Source: Hominisplanchenecus faecis
Lineage (GTDB): Bacteria > Bacillota > Clostridia > Lachnospirales > Lachnospiraceae
Reading direction: 5' to 3'
Assembly: GCF_020687205.1 (NCBI RefSeq)
Contig: NZ_JAJEQE010000001.1
Location: 62,001-126,000, forward strand
Length of the DNA stretch: 64,000 nucleotides
A program made the position numbers and the translations under genes. Each line of letters begins with the position of its first letter. Position 1 is the stretch's first letter. Below, piece by piece: positions 16,902 through 25,513 of this stretch. Below the pieces are notes generated by a model. It had not been told where the DNA came from. It did not search any database and worked only from the letters and a program-made list of their open reading frames with translations.

Positions 16902-17999
16902 TCACAGTATACCTGTTTCTTCGCTTTCTTCGTAAACAGCAGAAACTTCCTGCGTTTCCTTTATGAACACACCTTCTTCTTGCAATTTTTCAAATACATA
17001 TTGCATCTGAATAGTCTCATATGCGTTCCAAATTCCGCTTTTTCTTTTTGTTTGAGCACTCCTAATAGCTAGCAACGCTGCTACTATTCCTGTCATTTTA
17101 TACGCAGAGGTATTTGATATCTCTAATTTTACTAATATCTGCCCGACTTCTGCGTCATCTGAATTAAAAGATATAATATTCCAATGCTCCGTACTTTTCC
17201 TTGTGATTTCTTCAAACTCTTGGATCTCTGTAGCAATATCATTTCTCTGTAGCAACTTCTGATATGCCTTCTTCATAATAGCCATATGCTCTTTATTGGG
17301 CAATATATTATACCAACGTATTGTCTCTAAATCATTCTCTTTTGCAATCTGGAGAATTTCATCCGGCAAAAACAGTGCAATATTTTTCGTTTTTTGAAGT
17401 TGTGGGATATATATTTCTTCTATCTCTTTTCTTTTAGGCACTTTTATTTGACCGTGTTTCCAATATGCATTTTCTATTCCAAACCCATATAAACAGCTAT
17501 ATAGCAAATCTTCTGCTGCTCCAGCGCCTATCGGCTCGTAACTTCCTGCCATGCCCTTCCACTTCTTAATGCTCGGATATTTCTTTACCAGATAGTTCAT
17601 TGCTATACCTGTTAGGCCAGGATAAACCCCTGCTCCTAATATATAGCATCCTGAATTTACTATATCTCTATTTACAAGCTCTTTCTTTAATTTGCCTGTT
17701 CCATACGTATCAATATATATTGCCCCTACTTCATGTGCCATAAACGCCAGGTTTAAATTTATGTTTCTACTAGAGCCTATACAATTTATTATTATTTTAC
17801 AGTCTCTGCAAAATTCAAATAACTTTTGTTTATCCTGTATATCTACGAACTGCCACCTGAGCCGTCCGTTAAAAAGGAAGGGTATAGTTTTCCTATACCC
17901 TGCTTTCACTATATACCCTGTATTCCTTACCAAGTAATCACATACTAACTGTCCCACTTTACCACTAGCACCTAAAATACCTATTAGTGATCTTTCCAT
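16902..17999 (-). CDS. Saccharopine-dehydrogenase-like NAD(P) oxidoreductase, candidate thiazoline reductase
   Basis: 365 residues. The N-terminal Rossmann motif GILGASGKVGQLVCDYLV (residues 7-24) and the following IINCIGSSRN place it with saccharopine dehydrogenase NADP-binding proteins. It is the last gene of the NRPS operon, three bases after the NRPS stop. Yersiniabactin and pyochelin loci encode a reductase that converts a thiazoline to a thiazolidine while bound to the assembly line, usually of the Gfo/Idh type. No such protein is present here, so this one is the natural candidate. The substrate assignment is inferred from context. Confidence 0.7.
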   Translation of the reverse strand: MERSLIGILGASGKVGQLVCDYLVRNTGYIVKAGYRKTIPFLFNGRLRWQFVDIQDKQKLFEFCRDCKIIINCIGSSRNINLNLAFMAHEVGAIYIDTYGTGKLKKELVNRDIVNSGCYILGAGVYPGLTGIAMNYLVKKYPSIKKWKGMAGSYEPIGAGAAEDLLYSCLYGFGIENAYWKHGQIKVPKRKEIEEIYIPQLQKTKNIALFLPDEILQIAKENDLETIRWYNILPNKEHMAIMKKAYQKLLQRNDIATEIQEFEEITRKSTEHWNIISFNSDDAEVGQILVKLEISNTSAYKMTGIVAALLAIRSAQTKRKSGIWNAYETIQMQYVFEKLQEEGVFIKETQEVSAVYEESEETGIL

Positions 18000-18002
18000 G
18001 TT

Positions 18003-20783
18003 TTATATTCCCTCAATTATCAGATTAATGTTTTCTTTTATGTATGGAAATTCCATACAGGATATGTGGTCACCTTGTACCTCCCCAGTCACTATATCCT
18101 TTACTTTTGATTTTCTCCACACCATATCATCTTCTGAAAATCCATCAATCATATTTATAAAAAAATTTTCCGTCTGATTACAGCACCTTAAAAGCTTTAT
18201 ATTTCCACAATAATCCGTCACTTCATAATATAAAGCCGCCAACAAATTATGCTTAAAGATTTCAAAAAGTACCTCTCTATCTTCTTTATTCTCGGCATGT
18301 CTCACTTTACCTTCTCTGGCGCTAAACAAACTTCTCAAACGCTCTTGGTGAGAGCTTTCTAACAATTTTTGACACATATTTGCAACCTCTTGATACTCCC
18401 CTGTCAATTCAACTAATTTTTCTTCTACAAACTTTCCTTTTTGACAAATAACACGAATAGCCTCCATAAGCTTGGTATCTGTTATCGTAAATCCACTTTT
18501 ACGGACATCTGCACCTATAAGCCGCCCAAATACCTTTTCTAATATCAAGTTCGATTGTAATATTTGAAAATTTTCCTCCCGCTTTTTATCATCTCCATCA
18601 TAAATATTCGTACTAATCATAGTAACCAAATCAACCTCTGTACCTTGTTTTAAAAGTTCCTTAGCTGTCTCTATCGCAATCAGTCCACCAATACAATGAC
18701 CAATAAAGTATAACTTATAATCCTTGTATTTTATTAACAACTCAGCATACTTTTTCCCTAATTCAACAAATAGATGTTCAACTGGAAGTTGCAAATACTG
18801 ATCCTGTTCTATACAAGGAATCCCCAGTATCGTATACTTAAATTCCCTTTCCCTTAAAATTTTTATCATATCAAGATAGGGTACTAAAGACCCTGTTCCA
18901 GCATGAAAAATCACATAAACAATCCTGCTTTCAGATGTCCCTTCAATGAGAGTAGTAATCGCCTCATGACTCTTTTCTTTTGTTTCAATTTTATCCGCCA
19001 TCTCTGCAATTGTAGGTGTTTCTAATATTTCTCTCATCAAGTCGCCCCAACTCCAAGCTTTCGTCTCCGGAAGACTATCCCACATTTTTGCTATTATCTG
19101 AGATAATAATAACGAATCACCACCTATTGCGAAAAAATTTTCATGGCGTCCTATGCTTTCCTTATTTAACACTTCTCCCCATATTTCTTCTAGTTGCATT
19201 TCAAGTTCTGTTTTTGGTTGCTCAACACTTACTGTTTTCTCTTTTGTTTTCGGAAGCTTATTCATTAATTTTCCATTATTTAAAAATGGTACTATTTTAA
19301 TTTCATTTGGCAACTCATATTCTTCTAGTTGCTGCTTTAAATACGCACGCAATTCTTTTGTATTTATCTCCATATGATGGTTCTGGACTCCCAAAACAAA
19401 AATTCCCTGCCCCAGACCGAAAAAAGCCTCTCCTTCTTCAGGATACGCCGCAACAATATCTAACCCTACCTGTCCGAACATATACTCCCATTGCTTGCGT
19501 TCAAAAAAGGTACTATCATCTTCATTCCTAAAATCATCAAAATCACTCAGTCCATCATTAAATTCAATAGATGTCAACAAATAATAAGGTTCTTTTATTG
19601 CATCTAAAATAACTAATAGCCCTTCTTCATTTATTAGTCCCCTTAACTGTTGCAACACAGATATTCCGTTTTTAGCATTATGCAGAACATTGGCACAGAT
19701 AATTAGATCAAACTTGTTTTCTTCCATACCACCTTTATTAATATCAAAAATTTTATATTTAATCCAATTTTTTCCCCGATACCGTTCCTTCGCTTTATTC
19801 AAAAAATATGTAGATACGTCTGTATAATAATATTCTACATTTTGCTCTGATAGTCTTTCGATAATACCATCACTGGTTCCACCAACCCCTGCCCCCACTT
19901 CTAAAATCCGGAAAACTTTACCCTTCTTCTCAGAATACGCTTCCAAAACTGCACACTCAGCCATGTGGTTTAGTATTTTACTTGACAACGTTTTCTGATA
20001 TGTATCAACTGCCGTCGTCATTTCACCATGTGGAAAGAGTAATTCTAATGGAGCAATTTCATTTCGAAATAATTGCGTTAGGCTTTTACTGCATTTTTCT
20101 AAATACCTTACAAAACCTTCTCCATAATTTAGTTGTTTTTCCACCCCCCATAAATAATCCCATTCCGCAGCCACATCAACTTTCCAACTTTTAGAGGTTC
20201 TACAAAAACCGTCCTGTTCTTCCTTGATAAAATTTTCGTTTTCGAAAATTTTAAGCCAACGTCTAAAAAAGCGTTTGTATTTATCAGCAACCCCTATCTT
20301 ACTCTCCATTTCTTCTACCGTGAAGTGCTGTCCCTCTGCTACAAAAAAATCATGCTCCAGCATTACCTTCCACATTTCGCCAAGAGCTACTCTTTCTGCC
20401 GTTTCTATCCATTGCTTTAGTACAGTAGCATCGATATCAGCATTTTCGCTTTTCCAAATTTCTGACATTTTTTCATTCAAAAAAGCCAAATTATATATTT
20501 TATAATTCTGTCGTATCAGCTCTGGTTCTACCTGGAGTAGAAGCCCTTCTTCTCCCCATTTAGCTTCTGCTACTCTTATTTTATCATTTCTCTCCGCAAC
20601 CTCCACTATGCGTTCACACACTTTTCTTTTTAAAAATTCTACAATTTTGACCTTATTTTGCCGTATCTCTCCTGCCAGTCCTGACGATAATGCACCTTTA
20701 GGTGCTCTATAATGCAATTCTCCGTCTAAACCAATCCATAATTTTATTTTTCTTTCATTTATTTTTTCTATCAATTCTTGCAT
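18003..20783 (-). CDS. NRPS subunit: docking - methyltransferase - PCP - thioesterase
   Basis: About 926 residues. Residues 1-55 resemble a TubC N-terminal docking domain (ELIEKINERKIKLWIGLDGELHYRAPKGAL). A SAM methyltransferase follows, with motif I LEVGAGVGGTSDG near 295 and FDLIICANVLHN near 355. A residual adenylation C-terminal piece (YELPNEIKIVPFLNNGKLMNKLPK, A10-like lysine) sits near 480-510. The PCP phosphopantetheine serine is in IGGDSLL (~555) and the thioesterase nucleophile motif is GHCIGG (~694). The nucleophile is Cys (TGT), not Ser. There is no adenylation core, so cysteine must be loaded by the A domain of the partner subunit, as HMWP2 does in yersiniabactin synthesis. ATG 20783 overlaps the upstream stop (TGATG), with GGAGGG before it. 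Confidence 0.88.
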   Translation of the reverse strand: MQELIEKINERKIKLWIGLDGELHYRAPKGALSSGLAGEIRQNKVKIVEFLKRKVCERIVEVAERNDKIRVAEAKWGEEGLLLQVEPELIRQNYKIYNLAFLNEKMSEIWKSENADIDATVLKQWIETAERVALGEMWKVMLEHDFFVAEGQHFTVEEMESKIGVADKYKRFFRRWLKIFENENFIKEEQDGFCRTSKSWKVDVAAEWDYLWGVEKQLNYGEGFVRYLEKCSKSLTQLFRNEIAPLELLFPHGEMTTAVDTYQKTLSSKILNHMAECAVLEAYSEKKGKVFRILEVGAGVGGTSDGIIERLSEQNVEYYYTDVSTYFLNKAKERYRGKNWIKYKIFDINKGGMEENKFDLIICANVLHNAKNGISVLQQLRGLINEEGLLVILDAIKEPYYLLTSIEFNDGLSDFDDFRNEDDSTFFERKQWEYMFGQVGLDIVAAYPEEGEAFFGLGQGIFVLGVQNHHMEINTKELRAYLKQQLEEYELPNEIKIVPFLNNGKLMNKLPKTKEKTVSVEQPKTELEMQLEEIWGEVLNKESIGRHENFFAIGGDSLLLSQIIAKMWDSLPETKAWSWGDLMREILETPTIAEMADKIETKEKSHEAITTLIEGTSESRIVYVIFHAGTGSLVPYLDMIKILREREFKYTILGIPCIEQDQYLQLPVEHLFVELGKKYAELLIKYKDYKLYFIGHCIGGLIAIETAKELLKQGTEVDLVTMISTNIYDGDDKKREENFQILQSNLILEKVFGRLIGADVRKSGFTITDTKLMEAIRVICQKGKFVEEKLVELTGEYQEVANMCQKLLESSHQERLRSLFSAREGKVRHAENKEDREVLFEIFKHNLLAALYYEVTDYCGNIKLLRCCNQTENFFINMIDGFSEDDMVWRKSKVKDIVTGEVQGDHISCMEFPYIKENINLIIEGI

Positions 20784-23700
20784 CACAAAATTCCCTCCTG
20801 ATAATTATTATCTTCACTTATTAAAAAATCTCCATTTTCTATAAGCCAATCCAGAAGATTAGAATACTTATATATCATATTTTCTATCTGTGTTTCATCA
20901 AGTAATCCTTGCAAATAGTCCCAATTTAAATACAATGCACCTTGTCTCTCTTGGATTTGGTAATCCAACCACACTTGAGGCGTTTGTGTAATATTGTAAC
21001 AAATTTCTCCGAAAAGATTATCATTTTCATTTTCCATACCTAGAGTGCTGGTATACACAAATGGAATACCATACCGGAATTTCTTTCCGTCATATTTTGA
21101 TAATTCCCTCTGGAATTTGATACCGCTAAAATCAGAATGTTCCAGATCTTTCATCAGTTGATTCTGTATTTCATGAGCCAATTCGATAAAAGTCTTTTTC
21201 TCATCTATCTTTATTTCAAGCAGTATGTTTCCTGTAAAGTCTCCGATAGTATGTCTTAGTTCCTTACTCAAATTCCATCTTTTATCAATCGTAATATTTA
21301 AAGCAAAATGATTACTCCCACTCTCTTCCCATAACATAAGTGCATATGCTGTGAGAAGTATATTTGAGGCTGTAATGTTTTGCTTTTCACCGATCTTTTT
21401 CAGCAGCTCCCATTTATGTTTTGTCATTTCTTTTGTATACCTTTTAAAGACTTGCTTAGTAATTTCCTGTGGCATTTTCTTAGTCGGGATTTTCGGATAC
21501 GCCGGAAAGTGGCTGATTCTGCTTTCCCAATATTCTTGGTCTTTAAGCAACATATTTCTCTCATTCATTGCACACACATAGTCTCTAAAACTTACGGATT
21601 CTAATTTGCTTTTATTATTTCCCACATATCGCTGTGTCCACTGATATAAAATTGACAAAACACTTCTTGCGTCCATAATCAAATTATCTATTCCGACATG
21701 TACTATGTTCTTATCCTGGCATATAGAAACACGTATATCAAATAAAGGCCATTGAGATGCTTCCATTATTTGTTGCGACATATCGTCCCTAATAGATTCA
21801 ACTGTTTCTTTGCCATCCAGGTCTGTATTATATACTTTTAAATTGTAATAAGGTACGCTTTCCAAAACCTTCTGTCTCTTTCCATCTTTTGAAAAGACCA
21901 ATCTAAGTGCATCGTTCTCTATGATCAGTTCATTCCAAGCCCTCTCTAATCGTTCTATAGAAAGATTTTTGCTGACTATTTCATAATAACAATAAGAAGA
22001 CACATTTCCTAATGCATATACATTTTGCCGGCCTATCCAATACGCATATTGCATTTCAGTAGTCAGAAATTCTTGAAAACGTTCCTGCTCGTTGTGCTGA
22101 ACTACCTCTATATTAGGCTTTCTTTTCTCTTTTATACTAGAAATTCTTTTTGCTAGGGATTCTACTGTATTATTTTCAAATATGATTCCAATACTAACTT
22201 TAACACCAAATTCTGCCTCTATTTCTGCAGTCATTCTAACCGCTAATAAGGAATCGCCACCGCATACAAAATAATTATCCTTTTTCGTAATATTATCATT
22301 ACCAAGCAACCGCTTCCATATCTTCAGCATCCTTGTTTCGCATGGTGTAAGCTTCTCCTCATTTTCTATATTTCTATCCTCATGCGCTTTTATCCATCGT
22401 ACTACTTCCTTTCTATCTTGTTTCGCATTTTTTCCAACTGGAAGTTTATCCTCAAATATTATTTTTGTCGGGAGCATATAAACAGGAAGCTTACTTTTTA
22501 AATTTTGCATAAGGAACTCCTCATTTATATTGGGGCTCTCTTTTACAACAACTGCCACCAACATATTTTTTCGATTATTGTGTTCTACTGCACACACTAT
22601 ACTTTTTTTAACCCCAGCGATTTTATTTAAGATTGCTTCAATTTCTCCTAATTCAATCCTATGCCCTTTTACCTTTACCTGGAAATCCCGCCTTCCTCTA
22701 TATTCTATTGTTCCGTCGTTCCAGAAGCATCCATTATCACCTGTCCGATACCAACGTCCAAAGCAATCCATAATATACTTTTGTTTTGTTAATACCTCAT
22801 CCCCTCTATAACCTTTTCCTACTCCCTCACCTCCAATCCATAATTCTCCTTCTACCCAAAACGGACAATCTCTTCCGAAGTCATCCACTACTCTATATGC
22901 CTGATTCTCTAACGGTCTTCCATAGGGAATAGTTTTCCAGTTTTCTGGAAGTGGCAGTTTCACTATCTGTTCATTTGACCAAATGCCTGTTTCTGTCGTT
23001 CCCCCTAAAACAATCAATGTCCCATCTTCTACAGCCTCATAAAACATATCAACCATATACAATAATGTCCAATCACCTGAATAAAAAGCCGTACGGAAAG
23101 GAATTTTTTCCTTTTTTTGAGCTTTCCAGCATTCAAATAACATCTCTCCTAAAATCGGCACTGAATTCCAACGCGTAATATGATATTCGAATATCATTTT
23201 TAACCAATAATCGGGATTTTTACTTTCTGATTCAGGAATTAAAATTATTTTCCCACCTGCGCTTAATAAACCAAATTGGTCATATACGGATAAATCAAAA
23301 TCTAAAGCTGAAACTGCTAAAATTGCGTCTGTCTGGTCTACACAATATTTACGATTTATATACTCTATAGTATTCCAAGCATTAGCATGTGACATTTCAA
23401 CCCCTTTGGGCTGTCCCGTAGATCCAGAAGTCATAATAATATAGGCCGAATCTTCCGGATATATTTTCGGATAATTTTCCAACAGTTCATTTTCCAACAG
23501 CTTTTCTACACACCAAATCTCCACATTCTCCGGCCATTCTATCTGCTTTTCTTTTTCTGCTGTAGTAATTACATAATGAATATCTGTTTTTTCATGTATT
23601 AATTTCCGTCTTTCAGAAGGTTGTTCGCAACTAACCGGCACGTAAACATTTCCTGATATCAGAACAGCAAGAACAGCCACAATCTGTTCATAACCTCTTG

Positions 23701-25513
23701 GTATTGTAATTGCTATACTTTCTTCTTTTATATTCCGCTTAATAATTCCTGCTGCTACTCTCTGTGCCATTTCCTTTAATCTACTGTAGGAAATCTCTAA
23801 CTCTTTTCCAGTATCTATTATTGCAATACGTTCTGGACTACGTTCGACATTTTCGAAAAATTCCTGAAATAATACTTTCTGTTCAGAAGCAGCTGGTATT
23901 GTACATTCCTTTCTCACAAAGTTCTTCTGTCTTTCTGGTAGTACATCAAATCTTTGGTTCCAATCTTCTTTCCTCAAATTATGTAAGAGCTGTTCAAAAC
24001 TTGTCAGCATATCATCTATCATATCTTCTGGAAAAAGTTCATCTATCGTATCCCATGTAAGCTGTACTCCATTTTCATCCTCATAACTTTGGAAATCATT
24101 CCATACCTGTGGTGTCTGAGAAATCATGTACGAAAAGCTTCCAAAGTTTTCCGTAAAAGTACTATTTACCAATTCAGTTCCAAGATTACACGCAAATACA
24201 ATTGGTGCAATAGCAGAAATGTCCCCATACATCTGTGTCAAATCTCTTTGAACCTGTACGCCGGAATAAGTGGTATATTTCATATCTTCATGTAATTGCT
24301 TCTGTATCCTGTCTAAAAGCTCAAGAAAAGTAGGGTTCCCCTCACAATTAATTTCTAAAAGTAGTAGCGTAGTAAAATCTGCGATTACATCCTCTAATCC
24401 CTTATATTCTGTCTTCCTATTAAAAAATGGTATGTTAATCAAAAAACTCTTATTTTTACTCCAACGTTCTAAAATTGCAGAATATGCAGTAAGCAAAAGC
24501 ATTGCCGGTGTGGTTTGATACTCTTTTGCCCGTCTCTGTAAACAATCCCATTCTTCTTTTCCAATCCTCACGACTCTTCTATGAAATACCGGATTCTTTA
24601 CTTCTTCTGGTCGTTTCGCTAATGGCATATCTGGTCCCTGAGGCAAATTTTTAAGACGAGCAGACCAGTACTCCTTCGCTTTTTTCCGTTCTTCTCTATC
24701 TTCCACATTTTGTTGCTCTAAATAGGCAGCAAAATTCCAATCTTTGGATTCTTCCGGTAATTCAACTCCACTGTAAACCATGGCCAAATCACGCAATAAT
24801 ATTTGAAGACTCTGCACATCTGCAATTAACAAGTCCAAATCTATATGCAATCTTGTCTTATTTCCTGGAAGCAAGGTAAGTTCTAGACCCGCAACTTCTC
24901 CTTCCTCTATCTTTAATTTCCGGTGTGACAAACGGCGTCTTACAGCCTGTGCTTCTTGTTCAGCTTCTGTCTCTGTTAATAACGAAAAATCGTTAATTTT
25001 TATCTTTTCAGAGTATGGTTTACTCTCTATTTTTTGCATCCCATTTTCAGAAAAACTAGCTCGCAACATAGGATGATGATACTGTATCCGACTCCAAGCT
25101 TCTTGAAGGCGTTCAGGGACAACTCCATATCCATCAAATTCCAAATATGCATGGCAGCCAATTCCCCCTAATACCTGGTTATCCTCTCTTCCTACCCAAT
25201 AAGCGTACTGCACATCTGTTAAAGGAAATGGCTTCCGCATATCTCTTTCCATTATGATATCCCGTTTTTCTGCTTTTGCTTTCTTTCCCTTTTTCTTCGT
25301 ACCTTTCTGAATAATCTTCCACCATTCTTTCAGGGTTGGATGCTCCATCAGGGTTCCAAAAGCAACCTTTACTCCCTGTTTTCTCCACTGGTTGACCAGC
25401 CTCATGATCACGATAGAGCTAAGTCCTAGCTCTAAAAGATTTTCAGAATCTCCAAATTCTTTCTGTACCGGCAATTTCTGTTTGATCTGTTCTTTTACTT
25501 CACTGTATTCCAT
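20783..25513 (-). CDS. NRPS subunit: aryl carrier - Cy - A(Cys) - PCP - Cy (HMWP2/PchE-like)
   Basis: 1576 residues. Aryl carrier domain 1-70 (phosphopantetheine Ser in LELGLSSIVIM). Cy1 ~90-520 with the cyclisation motif DLLIADVQS (~224). Adenylation ~540-1050: core TSGSTGQPKG, and FDLSVYDQFG giving specificity residues D, L, Y. NSVPILGEML gives N, and ETGIWS supplies I/W. This agrees with the cysteine code DLYN..LIW. PCP ~1075-1150 (CGGDSLL). Cy2 ~1165-1560 with DNLIMDARS (~1274). Both Cy domains keep the Asp-x4-Asp-x2-Ser signature. Cy2 ends the protein and must act on the PCP of the next subunit. Unlike HMWP2 there is no embedded MT and no C-terminal PCP. Confidence 0.92.
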   Translation of the reverse strand: MEYSEVKEQIKQKLPVQKEFGDSENLLELGLSSIVIMRLVNQWRKQGVKVAFGTLMEHPTLKEWWKIIQKGTKKKGKKAKAEKRDIIMERDMRKPFPLTDVQYAYWVGREDNQVLGGIGCHAYLEFDGYGVVPERLQEAWSRIQYHHPMLRASFSENGMQKIESKPYSEKIKINDFSLLTETEAEQEAQAVRRRLSHRKLKIEEGEVAGLELTLLPGNKTRLHIDLDLLIADVQSLQILLRDLAMVYSGVELPEESKDWNFAAYLEQQNVEDREERKKAKEYWSARLKNLPQGPDMPLAKRPEEVKNPVFHRRVVRIGKEEWDCLQRRAKEYQTTPAMLLLTAYSAILERWSKNKSFLINIPFFNRKTEYKGLEDVIADFTTLLLLEINCEGNPTFLELLDRIQKQLHEDMKYTTYSGVQVQRDLTQMYGDISAIAPIVFACNLGTELVNSTFTENFGSFSYMISQTPQVWNDFQSYEDENGVQLTWDTIDELFPEDMIDDMLTSFEQLLHNLRKEDWNQRFDVLPERQKNFVRKECTIPAASEQKVLFQEFFENVERSPERIAIIDTGKELEISYSRLKEMAQRVAAGIIKRNIKEESIAITIPRGYEQIVAVLAVLISGNVYVPVSCEQPSERRKLIHEKTDIHYVITTAEKEKQIEWPENVEIWCVEKLLENELLENYPKIYPEDSAYIIMTSGSTGQPKGVEMSHANAWNTIEYINRKYCVDQTDAILAVSALDFDLSVYDQFGLLSAGGKIILIPESESKNPDYWLKMIFEYHITRWNSVPILGEMLFECWKAQKKEKIPFRTAFYSGDWTLLYMVDMFYEAVEDGTLIVLGGTTETGIWSNEQIVKLPLPENWKTIPYGRPLENQAYRVVDDFGRDCPFWVEGELWIGGEGVGKGYRGDEVLTKQKYIMDCFGRWYRTGDNGCFWNDGTIEYRGRRDFQVKVKGHRIELGEIEAILNKIAGVKKSIVCAVEHNNRKNMLVAVVVKESPNINEEFLMQNLKSKLPVYMLPTKIIFEDKLPVGKNAKQDRKEVVRWIKAHEDRNIENEEKLTPCETRMLKIWKRLLGNDNITKKDNYFVCGGDSLLAVRMTAEIEAEFGVKVSIGIIFENNTVESLAKRISSIKEKRKPNIEVVQHNEQERFQEFLTTEMQYAYWIGRQNVYALGNVSSYCYYEIVSKNLSIERLERAWNELIIENDALRLVFSKDGKRQKVLESVPYYNLKVYNTDLDGKETVESIRDDMSQQIMEASQWPLFDIRVSICQDKNIVHVGIDNLIMDARSVLSILYQWTQRYVGNNKSKLESVSFRDYVCAMNERNMLLKDQEYWESRISHFPAYPKIPTKKMPQEITKQVFKRYTKEMTKHKWELLKKIGEKQNITASNILLTAYALMLWEESGSNHFALNITIDKRWNLSKELRHTIGDFTGNILLEIKIDEKKTFIELAHEIQNQLMKDLEHSDFSGIKFQRELSKYDGKKFRYGIPFVYTSTLGMENENDNLFGEICYNITQTPQVWLDYQIQERQGALYLNWDYLQGLLDETQIENMIYKYSNLLDWLIENGDFLISEDNNYQEGIL

